NCBI RefSeq assembly: GCF_004005935.1
Contig: NZ_SACQ01000002.1
Location: forward strand, 186,001-250,000
DNA length: 64,000 nucleotides
Direction of reading: 5' to 3'
Origin: Neptunomonas marina
Lineage (GTDB): Bacteria > Pseudomonadota > Gammaproteobacteria > Pseudomonadales > Balneatricaceae
The position numbers and the translations under genes are program-made. Shown piece by piece: positions 53,411-61,470 of the stretch. Numbering within the stretch: the first letter of the stretch is position 1; each line of letters starts with the position of its first letter. Below the pieces are notes generated by a model that saw only the letters and a list, made by a program, of their open reading frames with translations, searched no databases and had not been told where the DNA came from.

Positions 53411-53875
53411 CTACACTGGCGCCTTCACCATCACACTATTGGTCAGAAACTCACCAGCGCGCTCAATGTGCTGGCGCTTGATTGCCTTATATCCCCAGTG
53501 GCGGAAAACAGGCTCTGCTGCCAGCGATGCTTCTACCCACACCTGCTCCACCTTATTGGCCTTTACCGCGCTAAGAAAGGCACGGTGTAGCTCGCTGGCA
53601 ATGCCCTGCCCTTGGTAAGCAGGATCAATGTATAGGCAATTTAAATATCCTTGCGGTTGATAGATGATAAAACCCAGTAGCTGGGTACCACAAAAAAGGC
53701 CTAACCCTTTTTCTGCGGTAAGTAAGGTGCACCAGCCCTTTGGCTGAGGGCCGATCCATGCTTGTTTTTCAGCAGACGAGTAAAGCGATTGGTCTATTGC
53801 GTTGATTGCTGCACAAAAGAGCAGCTGCATAGCTGCAGCATCGCTTGGTCGAAGCGTACGTAACTGTATGTTCAT
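53411..53875 (-). CDS. GNAT-family N-acetyltransferase
   Basis: A 154-residue GNAT domain. IQLRTLRPSDAAAMQLLF starts the fold and CLYIDPAYQGQGIASELHRAFL is the acetyl-CoA-binding motif A. A similar layout is found in YafP/ElaA-like acetyltransferases; the substrate is unknown. Its ATG overlaps the TGA of the upstream unknown gene (ATGA at 53872-53875), so the two proteins are probably made in a coupled way. Confidence 0.88.
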   Translation of the reverse strand: MNIQLRTLRPSDAAAMQLLFCAAINAIDQSLYSSAEKQAWIGPQPKGWCTLLTAEKGLGLFCGTQLLGFIIYQPQGYLNCLYIDPAYQGQGIASELHRAFLSAVKANKVEQVWVEASLAAEPVFRHWGYKAIKRQHIERAGEFLTNSVMVKAPV

Positions 53876-54375
53876 ACGCGATTCTGCAAACGCGGTTGCA
53901 GCCATTCGCGCGCGCTTGTTACCAAGCTATTGGGAAACTGGCGATAATCAAAATATGGCGTGCAAAGCGTCTGGTTATCCACAAACAGTTTCGCATGCTT
54001 GTCGATCACTTCTAGCGTTTTGGTGTTGCAGGCTAGCACCTCCCAACTCGCTTTGCCGGCCACAATGCGCAGTTCAGAGCCGGTCGGCGCACTGGCCAAG
54101 CGTATTTGTGCAGCGCGATGCATGAGGTGATGATCCCGATAGTGACGCCAATCATCTGCCAACGGTGCGAGCAGCTTGGCGTAGATTGAAAAGATCTTGC
54201 GCCAGTGGTTTCCATTAAGAGCGATAAGTTCGGCAATGTTCAACTGGTCACCTTGGCTGGGTTCAACTGGTAGTAGCGGTAAAGTGGCTGTGTATAACAC
54301 AATGATGGGCTCGTCCGCGCCAAGGGCCACCAGCGTGTTAGCACCGTTGATATTGCTGTAGTGGGTTTGGATCAT
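53872..54375 (-). CDS. Protein of unknown function, coupled to a GNAT gene
   Basis: A 167-residue soluble protein that I do not recognise. It starts with MIQTHYSNINGANTLVALGA and has no membrane segment, signal peptide or obvious catalytic motif. The central part is helical and rich in His and Arg (KIFSIYAKLLAPLADDWRHYRDHHLMHRAAQIR), followed by a beta-like segment (SELRIVAGKASWEVLA). AGGA precedes the ATG. It overlaps the GNAT gene by four bases and is divergent from an EamA exporter gene 49 bases away. Confidence 0.75.
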   Translation of the reverse strand: MIQTHYSNINGANTLVALGADEPIIVLYTATLPLLPVEPSQGDQLNIAELIALNGNHWRKIFSIYAKLLAPLADDWRHYRDHHLMHRAAQIRLASAPTGSELRIVAGKASWEVLACNTKTLEVIDKHAKLFVDNQTLCTPYFDYRQFPNSLVTSAREWLQPRLQNRV

Positions 54376-54424
54376 CGTTTATCCTAGGCGTTTTCCGTTC
54401 GCTTGACTTCAGATAGGTGGTGAG

Positions 54425-55297
54425 ATGTCAGCACACCAACAAGGGCTTTTATTCGCGTTTTTTGGCGCATTGGTGTTGAGCTTCGATGCCATGCTCATCC
54501 GCTTGGCAGATACCAGCGAGTGGCAGGTACTGTTTTGGCGCGGCGGATTGATCGCCATTGCGTTTGGTATCCTAACATGGCTTTTTAAGCAGCGTATTGT
54601 TTACCCTAGCCAGCCGCACTTATGGTTTGCCATCTTCGCGATAGCACTGATGTATGGCCTTAATACCACGCTATTTGTCTATGCGGTTAGCCATACCAGT
54701 ACAGCTAATACGGTTGTTATTCTTGCCAGCTCGCCACTGTTTGCGGCACTTTTTTCGCGGCTCTTTCTACAGGAGCGGCTCGCGCTGCGCACATTACTGA
54801 CCATTGCTGTCGCGTTTGTTGGCGTGGTCAGCATTGTGTATCAGTCGTTAGGAAGCGGCCACTTAAACGGCGATTTGGCAGCACTGGCGTTGGCCATATC
54901 GATGGGAGCCGTCCTTACCGCACTACGTTGCTTCGCGTCTCTACCACTGTTCCCGATTATTGCGCTATCCGGCGTGGTGGCTGCCGTGTTAGCACTGCTG
55001 AACATCGAGGTTGCGCCGCTGGATATTCGCTGGCAACAAGCCCAATGGCTGCTAATTATGGGCGCTATTCAGATCCCATTGGCAACGTGGTTGCTGATGT
55101 CGGCAACGCGCCTACTACCCTCAGCGGAGGTGAGCCTGTTTTTACTCATCGAAACCGTGTTTGGGCCGGTGTGGGTTTGGCTTGCCGTCAATGAAGCGGT
55201 GCCAGAGAACACACTTTTCGGTGGTACACTGATTCTAGGCGCGATCAGCTTAAACAGCGTGATAACGTTAGTGAAGCAAAAAAACCGAACCTCTTAG
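54425..55297 (+). CDS. EamA-family (DMT) transporter
   Basis: A 290-residue membrane protein with ten hydrophobic segments arranged as two EamA repeats (about 8-135 and 150-285). Features include WRGGLIAIAFG, ANTVVILASSPLFAALFSRLFLQER and EVSLFLLIETVFGPVWVWL. Members export amino acids, metabolites or drugs; the substrate is unknown. It is divergent from the unknown/GNAT pair. Confidence 0.92.
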   Translation: MSAHQQGLLFAFFGALVLSFDAMLIRLADTSEWQVLFWRGGLIAIAFGILTWLFKQRIVYPSQPHLWFAIFAIALMYGLNTTLFVYAVSHTSTANTVVILASSPLFAALFSRLFLQERLALRTLLTIAVAFVGVVSIVYQSLGSGHLNGDLAALALAISMGAVLTALRCFASLPLFPIIALSGVVAAVLALLNIEVAPLDIRWQQAQWLLIMGAIQIPLATWLLMSATRLLPSAEVSLFLLIETVFGPVWVWLAVNEAVPENTLFGGTLILGAISLNSVITLVKQKNRTS

Positions 55298-55354
55298 CAT
55301 AGGTAGCGTCTTAAAAGTTAGAGCATATTCACCCAATGCAGAAGGAGGCCCGTT

Positions 55355-55555
55355 ATGGCGACTAAACCGACGCTTTGGCAAGTATTTTGTTCAACCCTCG
55401 CGGCATTTTTTGGTGTGCAATCGGAACGAAATCGCACCCGAGACTTTGAATCAAAAAGCATAATCCCCTATGTTTTTATCGCGATTTTTTCTACCGCCCT
55501 GTTCATTATCCTGGTTATTGGGCTGGTTAACGCTGCTCTCTATTTAGCCACTTAA
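55355..55555 (+). CDS. DUF2970 small membrane protein
   Basis: A 66-residue protein. A soluble N-terminus (LWQVFCSTLAAFFGVQSERNRTRDF) precedes one C-terminal membrane segment (about 38-63). The sequence matches the DUF2970 family, whose members often lie beside cytochrome oxidase genes and have no assigned function. AGAAGGAGG gives a strong ribosome-binding site. It lies between the exporter and coxB. Confidence 0.88.
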   Translation: MATKPTLWQVFCSTLAAFFGVQSERNRTRDFESKSIIPYVFIAIFSTALFIILVIGLVNAALYLAT

Positions 55556-55637
55556 GCATCATTTTTTAAGAAATTAGCAGAAAATAACAGCATAAAGAGA
55601 ACAATAAAAACCATACCTTTATTAGAGAAATTTGCGG

Positions 55638-55668
55638 TTGACTTTTCCCAACACGCCACTGCTATACT
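55638..55668 (+). promoter_or_regulatory. Candidate promoter of the cox operon
   Basis: An extended -10, TGC followed by TATACT (55663-55668), is preceded by TTGACT at 55638-55643. The spacer is 19 bases, long for sigma-70, but the TGn extension can compensate. It would give a leader of about 185 bases before coxB. The rest of this 305-base gap upstream (55556-55637) shows no feature. Confidence 0.5.
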
Positions 55669-55715
55669 GAAAACACTCAAACGGATGGGTAAGACCACTG
55701 GGAAGGATTTTAGGC

Positions 55716-55787
55716 ATGTTTTGCCTGACTGAAGCCCTAGGCTACCGACGTTGCAGTAGTTCCAGCACCCCGCCAACACCTTGCTGA
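55716..55787 (+). CDS. Possible 23-residue leader peptide upstream of coxB
   Basis: A short frame from ATG 55716 to TGA 55785-55787, with AAGGA at 55703-55707 eight bases upstream. The product begins MFCLTEALGYRR and has cysteines at 3, 13 and 23, with a Ser/Thr/Pro-rich second half and Cys as the last residue. It lies wholly inside the predicted coxB leader. No homologue is known to me, and a frame this short can occur by chance. Confidence 0.3.
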   Translation: MFCLTEALGYRRCSSSSTPPTPC

Positions 55788-55838
55788 CGGCTTGCTCTAT
55801 ACAGCGCCATAGTGATGAAGGACTTCGTACAGGTTTTG

Positions 55839-55854
55839 CCCTCCGAAAGGGGAG
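55839..55854 (+). promoter_or_regulatory. Hairpin overlapping the coxB ribosome-binding site
   Basis: CCCT (55839-55842) can pair with AGGG (55848-55851). Alternatively CTCC (55841-55844) can pair with GGAG (55851-55854). Both use the GGGGAG that serves the coxB ATG at 55861. The stem is short, so its effect is uncertain. Confidence 0.35.
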
Positions 55855-55860
55855 CCTGCG

Positions 55861-56991
55861 ATGAAAATAAAAATAACGGTCATCGGTGCTCTGCTGCTTT
55901 TAGCGAGCCCCTCACAACACACGTTTGCTGATTGGCAGCTCAATATGCCACGCGGCGTGACAGATATCAGCCGCTCGGTCTTCGATCTGCATATGATCAT
56001 TTTCTGGATCTGTGTAGCGATCGGAGTGCTGGTGTTTGGTGTTATGTTTTGGTCGATCTTTCATCACCGCAAGTCACGCGGAGCCAAAGCCAAGCACTTC
56101 CATGAGAACACCTTCGTTGAAGTGATCTGGACGTTGATCCCCTTCGCGATTCTGATCGCCATGGCCGTTCCCGCCACCGCTACGCTGATTAAGATGTACG
56201 ACACATCCGACGCCGATGTGGATATCCAGATCACCGGGTATCAGTGGAAGTGGCGTTATCAGTACCTTGGGGAAAACATCGATTTTTTCTCAAACTTATC
56301 CACACCGCGTGAGCAGATCGACAACAGCGAAGCCAAGGGTGAAAACTACCTGCTTGAAGTGGATAACCCGCTTGTTATCCCCGCTGGAAAAAAAGTTCGC
56401 TTCTTAATTACCTCGGCGGATGTTATCCACAGTTGGTGGGTTCCCGCCTTTGCCGTTAAGAAAGATGCCATTCCCGGATTTATCAATGAGTCATGGACCC
56501 GTGTCGACGAGCCCGGTATCTACCGCGGCCAATGCACCGAACTGTGCGGTAAAGATCACGGTTTTATGCCCGTTGTGGTGGATGTCCGTAGCGCCGAAGA
56601 CTACAACACTTGGCTTGCGCAAGTTCGCGCAGAGCAAGCAGCCGAGGCCGCCGCAGCACAGCAAGAGCTCGGTATGGAAGCCCTGATGCAGCGCGGTGAA
56701 GTGGTTTACAACCAAGCCTGTGCCGCCTGCCACCAAGCCAATGGCGAAGGCCTCCCTAACGTTTTCCCCGGCCTCAAAAACAGTCCTATCGTCATGGGCG
56801 ATATCGCGGCACATATCGATATTGTGCTGAACGGTAAGCCCGGCACCGCCATGCAAGCATTTGGCGACCAGCTCAGTGCAGTCGATCTTGCTGCGGTTAT
56901 CACCTACGAGCGTAACGCGTGGAGCAATAATCGTGGCGACAAGGTTGAACCCACTGAGATCGAAAAACTCAAGGCCGCCAACGGTCAGTAG
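55861..56991 (+). CDS. coxB: Cytochrome c oxidase subunit II with fused cytochrome c domain
   Basis: A 376-residue subunit. A signal peptide covers about 1-23, and two membrane helices lie at about 43-67 and 87-108. The CuA cupredoxin domain has Cys225 and Cys229 in CTELCGKDH, plus His233 and Met236, with the other His in VIHSWW. The C-terminal cytochrome c domain has the haem motif Cys287-Cys290-His291 (CAACH), making this a caa3-like subunit II. It accepts electrons in the periplasm and passes them to CoxA. GGGGAG precedes the ATG. It is the first structural gene of the operon. Confidence 0.97.
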   Translation: MKIKITVIGALLLLASPSQHTFADWQLNMPRGVTDISRSVFDLHMIIFWICVAIGVLVFGVMFWSIFHHRKSRGAKAKHFHENTFVEVIWTLIPFAILIAMAVPATATLIKMYDTSDADVDIQITGYQWKWRYQYLGENIDFFSNLSTPREQIDNSEAKGENYLLEVDNPLVIPAGKKVRFLITSADVIHSWWVPAFAVKKDAIPGFINESWTRVDEPGIYRGQCTELCGKDHGFMPVVVDVRSAEDYNTWLAQVRAEQAAEAAAAQQELGMEALMQRGEVVYNQACAACHQANGEGLPNVFPGLKNSPIVMGDIAAHIDIVLNGKPGTAMQAFGDQLSAVDLAAVITYERNAWSNNRGDKVEPTEIEKLKAANGQ

Positions 56992-57001
56992 GAGGTGCTA
57001 A

Positions 57002-58585
57002 ATGGCCACTCTCAGCTCCACCGACAGCATTGCACCACACCACGGCCCAGCGCGCGGTTTAAGCCGCTGGCTATTTACCACCAATCATAAAGATATCGGC
57101 ACGCTCTACCTCTGGTTCAGTTTTTTGATGTTACTCACCGGTGGCTGCATGGCGCTGATGATTCGCGCCGAGCTGTTTCAACCCGGCCTACAACTGATCG
57201 AACCTAACTTCTTCAACCAGATGACCACCATGCACGGCCTCATCATGGTGTTTGGTGCGGTCATGCCAGCCTTTGTTGGTCTGGCCAACTGGATGCTGCC
57301 AATCATGATCGGTGCGCCAGATATGGCGCTGCCACGGATGAACAACTGGAGCTTCTGGATTCTGCCCTTCGCCTTCTCCATGCTGTTATCCACACTCTTT
57401 ATGGAGGGTGGTGGCCCCAACTTTGGGTGGACCTTCTACGCACCGCTATCCACCACTTATGCACCGCCGAGCGTGACCTTCTTTATTTTCGCTATCCACA
57501 TGATGGGCATCAGCTCCATTATGGGGGCCATCAATATTATCGCGACCATTCTCAACCTGCGCGCACCCGGTATGACCATGATGAAGCTGCCGTTGTTTGT
57601 GTGGACGTGGCTTATCACCGCTTTTTTGCTGATTGCCGTGATGCCGGTGTTGGCGGGTGTCGTCACCATGATGTTGATGGATATCCACTTCGGCACCAGC
57701 TTCTTTAATGCCGCTGGCGGCGGTGATCCGGTGCTGTTCCAGCATATCTTTTGGTTCTTCGGGCACCCTGAAGTTTACATCATGATCTTGCCAGCTTTCG
57801 GCATTATCAGTGAGATTTTACCGACGTTCGCGCGCAAACCTCTGTTCGGCTACGCATCCATGGTGTACGCCACCGCATCCATCGCACTGCTCTCGTTTAT
57901 CGTTTGGGTGCATCACATGTTCACTGTCGGCCTACCGCTGGCCGGTGAGCTGTTCTTTATGTACGCCACCATGCTGATCGCTGTTCCAACCGGTGTGAAA
58001 GTCTTTAACTGGGTAGCGACGATGTTCCATGGCTCCATGACCTTTGAGACCCCCATGCTATTTGCCATCGCCTTTGTGGTGCTTTTCACCATCGGGGGGT
58101 TCTCAGGGTTGATGCTCGCCATCGCACCGGCAGATTTCCAGTATCACGATACCTACTTCGTGGTGGCACATTTCCACTATGTACTCGTACCGGGAGCCGT
58201 CTTTGCCATCATTGCTGGAGTCTATTACTGGCTGCCGAAATGGACTGGGCACTACTACGACGAGAAGCTCGGCAAGTTGCACTTTTGGTGCAGCTTTATT
58301 GGCGTCAACCTCACCTTTTTCCCAATGCACTTTATCGGGCTTGCCGGTATGCCACGGCGTATCCCTGACTACGCATTGCAGTTCGCCGACTTCAATATGA
58401 TTGCGTCAATTGGCGCGTTTATCTTTGGCTTCTCGCAACTGATCTTCTTAACGGTGGTGATAAAAACGATACGCGGCGGGCTTCAAGCACCACCGGCGGT
58501 TTGGGATGAACCGAAAGGGCTGGAATGGACGATTCCCTCGCCAGCGCCTTATCACACTTTCTCAACCCCTCCCGAAATAAAGTAG
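57002..58585 (+). CDS. coxA: Cytochrome c oxidase subunit I
   Basis: A 527-residue subunit with twelve membrane helices that holds haem a, haem a3 and CuB, reduces oxygen and pumps protons. WFFGHPEVYIMILPAFG contains the CuB ligand His255 and the D-channel Glu257, as in A1-type oxidases. VWVHHMFTVG carries the CuB histidine pair and VVAHFHYVL the haem ligands. It begins 10 bases after coxB with GGAGG upstream. Confidence 0.98.
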   Translation: MATLSSTDSIAPHHGPARGLSRWLFTTNHKDIGTLYLWFSFLMLLTGGCMALMIRAELFQPGLQLIEPNFFNQMTTMHGLIMVFGAVMPAFVGLANWMLPIMIGAPDMALPRMNNWSFWILPFAFSMLLSTLFMEGGGPNFGWTFYAPLSTTYAPPSVTFFIFAIHMMGISSIMGAINIIATILNLRAPGMTMMKLPLFVWTWLITAFLLIAVMPVLAGVVTMMLMDIHFGTSFFNAAGGGDPVLFQHIFWFFGHPEVYIMILPAFGIISEILPTFARKPLFGYASMVYATASIALLSFIVWVHHMFTVGLPLAGELFFMYATMLIAVPTGVKVFNWVATMFHGSMTFETPMLFAIAFVVLFTIGGFSGLMLAIAPADFQYHDTYFVVAHFHYVLVPGAVFAIIAGVYYWLPKWTGHYYDEKLGKLHFWCSFIGVNLTFFPMHFIGLAGMPRRIPDYALQFADFNMIASIGAFIFGFSQLIFLTVVIKTIRGGLQAPPAVWDEPKGLEWTIPSPAPYHTFSTPPEIK

Positions 58586-58594
58586 GAGGCCGCT

Positions 58595-59176
58595 ATGAAT
58601 ACGCTAGAACAGAAAAACCGCACCACGCTGATCAAGCTGATTGGCGGCTCAGTGCTGATGTTTGGATTCGGTTTTGCACTGGTGCCACTTTACGATGTGT
58701 TTTGCGAAGTGACCGGTTTGAATGGCAAGGTGACCAACACCGGCCCCTATCAGGGCAAAGCCGCAACAAACGAGCGCACTATCAGCGTACAGCTGCTCGC
58801 CACCAACAATGCCAGCATGCCTTGGGCATTCCAGCCTGAACAGCCCGTCATTAAAGTTGCGCTGGGTGAGTCCCGGCACACAGCCTATGTCGCGTTTAAT
58901 CCAACCCAAGAGCATATGATTGGCCAAGCGGTTCCCTCGGTCTCGCCATCAGAGGCGGCACAATATCTACATAAGGTGAACTGCTTCTGCTTCGAGCGCC
59001 AGCCGCTGGATAGCCTTGAGAGCCGAAAAATGCCGCTGCTCTTTGTCGTTGATCCAGAACTGCCAGACCATATCCGCACTATTACGCTCTCATATACATT
59101 ATTCGACATTACTCCCAGAGCCACCAACGCCAGCCACCGCTATACCACTGACACGATCGGGAGGAACACACTATGA
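58595..59176 (+). CDS. ctaG: Cytochrome c oxidase assembly protein CtaG/Cox11
   Basis: A 193-residue protein with one membrane anchor (about 12-33) and a periplasmic immunoglobulin-like domain. CFCF with Cys130 and Cys132 is the copper-binding motif, and Cys37 in LYDVFCEVTGLNG is also conserved. It delivers copper to the CuB site of CoxA. It follows coxA by 9 bases and overlaps the coxC start by ATGA. Confidence 0.96.
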   Translation: MNTLEQKNRTTLIKLIGGSVLMFGFGFALVPLYDVFCEVTGLNGKVTNTGPYQGKAATNERTISVQLLATNNASMPWAFQPEQPVIKVALGESRHTAYVAFNPTQEHMIGQAVPSVSPSEAAQYLHKVNCFCFERQPLDSLESRKMPLLFVVDPELPDHIRTITLSYTLFDITPRATNASHRYTTDTIGRNTL

Positions 59177-60051
59177 GCCAAGGCACCTACTACGTTCCCG
59201 AACAGAGCCGCTGGCCTATTTTGGCCTCCATCGCCCTCTTTTTAATGGCATTTGGCGCGGCGAACCTGATGAACTCCCTCGGCCAAGAGTCGGGTAGCGG
59301 GCTCTACTTTTTACTCAGTGGCACAGCACTTATGCTGATGATTATGTTTGGCTGGTTCCGCCATGTGGTGATTGAGAGCATGAAAGGGCTCTATTCGGCA
59401 CAGATGGACCGCTCGTTCCGCTGGGGGATGAGCTGGTTTATCTTCTCGGAGGTGATGTTCTTCGCGGCCTTCTTTGGCGCGCTCTTCTACATCCGAGTGT
59501 TCGCCGTACCTTGGTTAGGCGGCGAGGGTGATAAGGGGGTTAGCCAGATGCTTTGGGAGGGCTTTACGCCAGCGTGGCCATTGCTAAGCAACCCTGACTC
59601 CGCGCTCTTCCCGCCACCGAGTAATATCATCGACCCTTGGCACCTTCCTCTGCTCAACACGGTCATCCTAATCGCCTCCAGTTTCACTTTAACTTTGGCA
59701 CACCATGCCTTAAAACGTGATCAGCGTAAGCCTTTGATTCTTTGGCATCTTTTAACTGTGATATTAGGACTCATCTTTCTCGCGCTGCAGGCAGCAGAGT
59801 ATGTCGAGGCGTATGAAGAGCTGGGCCTTACGCTGCAATCAGGCATCTATGGTTCCACATTTTTTATTCTGACAGGCTTCCACGGTGCTCACGTCACTTT
59901 GGGTACAGTCATGCTGATCATCATCTGGCTGCGGGTGTTGAAAGGCCATTTCTCGCCCCAGCAACATTTCGGGTATGAAGCGGTGGCGTGGTATTGGCAC
60001 TTTGTGGATGTGGTTTGGATCGGGTTGTTTCTATTTGTGTATGTCTTTTGA
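59173..60051 (+). CDS. coxC: Cytochrome c oxidase subunit III
   Basis: A 292-residue membrane protein with seven helices. FRWGMSWFIFSEVMFFAAFFGALFY and FFILTGFHGAHVTLGT are signatures, and it ends WYWHFVDVVWIGLFLFVYVF. It stabilises subunit I and the proton-uptake path. The length exceeds the mitochondrial protein by the usual bacterial insert (about 115-160). It overlaps ctaG by four bases and ends one base from the convergent DUF2909 gene. Confidence 0.97.
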   Translation: MSQGTYYVPEQSRWPILASIALFLMAFGAANLMNSLGQESGSGLYFLLSGTALMLMIMFGWFRHVVIESMKGLYSAQMDRSFRWGMSWFIFSEVMFFAAFFGALFYIRVFAVPWLGGEGDKGVSQMLWEGFTPAWPLLSNPDSALFPPPSNIIDPWHLPLLNTVILIASSFTLTLAHHALKRDQRKPLILWHLLTVILGLIFLALQAAEYVEAYEELGLTLQSGIYGSTFFILTGFHGAHVTLGTVMLIIIWLRVLKGHFSPQQHFGYEAVAWYWHFVDVVWIGLFLFVYVF

Positions 60052-60052
60052 A

Positions 60053-60265
60053 CTAACGCGTTAACCACGGCGCTTGTGAGGCGAGCTCACCGGTGTAAAA
60101 CCCCCATAACAACAACAGTACGATTAAGACACAAAAGCCCACCCGCAGGTAGAGCGACACCACAATACGTTGGCGATTGCCGGGGTCACGCAGCAGGAAA
60201 AACAAGCCGCAAAACAGGCTAACCACCGCAGCGGCAAACAAGAGTAGCAGCAGGAGTTTGACCAT
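60053..60265 (-). CDS. DUF2909 twin-transmembrane protein, inverted within the cox locus
   Basis: A 70-residue protein with two membrane segments (about 3-24 and 38-60) joined by the basic loop RDPGNRQRIVVSLYLR, the DUF2909 pattern. Function is unknown, but homologues sit in cox clusters. It is the only minus-strand gene of the locus. GGAGGT precedes its ATG by five bases, and that site lies inside the first codons of SURF1. The ATG itself overlaps the SURF1 ATG in CCATGG. Confidence 0.88.
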   Translation of the reverse strand: MVKLLLLLLFAAAVVSLFCGLFFLLRDPGNRQRIVVSLYLRVGFCVLIVLLLLWGFYTGELASQAPWLTR

Positions 60266-61001
60266 GGGATACCTCCGCTATCAGATAGCTTTCAGTAAAG
60301 ACGCTAAGCGCACTGGCTTCAAGTTCGCGGTGCTCTCACAGGGCGTGCTGATCGTTGCGCTGCTCGCTTCACTGGGCGTTTGGCAGCTTGAGCGCGCCAC
60401 TGAAAAAGCCCAAATGCTTAACCGGTTTGAGCAAGCCCCCATGACTCGCCAAGATAGCCGTTACTGGACACGCTACGCCAACGTTACCCTAAGCGGCCAC
60501 TTTCTGCCCGACTTCTTCTTACTCGATAACCGCACCCGTCACGGCGCTAGCGGATATGAAGTCATTGCAGTCATGCGCACCTCAACAGAGTACCAATTGG
60601 TCAACTTAGGCTGGACAAAAGCACCGTTGCACCGTGAGCAACTCCCCGAAATATCTTTACCTGCCGGTGAGTTAACACTCACTGCACGGGCCGATCGCCC
60701 CTCAGACCATCTCGTGTTAGGTGCTGACCATTGGGCAGTAGGCTGGCCAAAACGTATCCAGCAGGTGGATATCGAACGCATCGAATCACAACTGGATATC
60801 GCGCTTTCACCTTGGTTAGCACGGGCAAGCGAAGCTGTGGTGGCTAACACCATACCCAACTGGCAACCGGTTGTGCTGCCACCGGAGCGCCACCAAGGCT
60901 ATGCCGTGCAGTGGTTTGGTTTAGCAGTGGTCTGGTGCATCGGTTCAATCTACTGGTTACGTGCGTTATCAGCGCGGGAGGAGCACCATGAAAAACCTTA
61001 A
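60264..61001 (+). CDS. SURF1-family cytochrome oxidase assembly protein
   Basis: A 245-residue protein with two membrane helices (about 17-37 and 213-232) flanking a periplasmic domain. GVWQLERATEKAQML after helix 1, the LDNRTRHGASGYEV segment and HQGYAVQWFGLAVVWCIGSIYWL at the end are Surf1 features. Surf1 (Shy1) helps insert haem a into subunit I. The ATG at 60264 has CAGGAG upstream, which lies inside the divergent DUF2909 coding sequence. No later start keeps the first helix. Confidence 0.93.
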   Translation: MGYLRYQIAFSKDAKRTGFKFAVLSQGVLIVALLASLGVWQLERATEKAQMLNRFEQAPMTRQDSRYWTRYANVTLSGHFLPDFFLLDNRTRHGASGYEVIAVMRTSTEYQLVNLGWTKAPLHREQLPEISLPAGELTLTARADRPSDHLVLGADHWAVGWPKRIQQVDIERIESQLDIALSPWLARASEAVVANTIPNWQPVVLPPERHQGYAVQWFGLAVVWCIGSIYWLRALSAREEHHEKP

Positions 61002-61458
61002 CTTCTGGCTGATCTGGTTATGGGGCGCAGGACCACTGCTGATCGCGATCGTGCTCTACACAAGCCAAACTGTTCCGCTGACCTCCAATGAGCGCGGCCA
61101 ATTTGTCGAGCCTGGGCGAACCCTAGCTGAGCTTTCAATCACCACGCCGGATAACCAACCGTGGCAGCCTGAGCGCCGCTGGCAGTTGGTGCTAAGTGCC
61201 GATGCCTCTTGTGATCACGCTTGCCAGCGCTGGATAGAGCAACTGCCGAACCTTGTTACAGCGTTGGGAAAAGACCAGCCGCGAGTGCGCTGGCAAATTG
61301 TTGGCCCGAACCGCGAGCTGGCCACGGCAAGTTCCGGCCATGGCATCTGGATTGCTGATCCTCTAGGCAATCTGGTGCTGCACTATCAGTTTGATCAGCC
61401 TGCTAAAGACCTTTTAAAGGATCTAAAGCGGCTCTTAAAAGTGTCACGTATCGGGTAG
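60988..61458 (+). CDS. Membrane-anchored CxxxC protein of the cox locus, possibly SCO/thioredoxin-like
   Basis: A 156-residue protein with an N-terminal membrane anchor (about 5-25) and a periplasmic domain. Cys75 and Cys79 form CDHAC, a CxxxC spacing as in SCO copper chaperones. GHGIWIADPLGNLVLHY with His118 resembles the SCO/thioredoxin-like DHS...LIDPxG segment. It is shorter than SCO between cysteines and histidine (39 residues rather than about 85). GGGAGGAG precedes the ATG, and the gene overlaps the SURF1 end by 14 bases. A role in CuA or CtaG copper handling is inference. Confidence 0.75.
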   Translation: MKNLNFWLIWLWGAGPLLIAIVLYTSQTVPLTSNERGQFVEPGRTLAELSITTPDNQPWQPERRWQLVLSADASCDHACQRWIEQLPNLVTALGKDQPRVRWQIVGPNRELATASSGHGIWIADPLGNLVLHYQFDQPAKDLLKDLKRLLKVSRIG

Positions 61459-61470
61459 GAGGCAGCAGCG

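Noticed and set aside
60177..60263. 29-residue N-terminal extension of SURF1
   Set aside because: The extension is the antisense of the DUF2909 gene; the ATG at 60264 has CAGGAG and gives normal family length.
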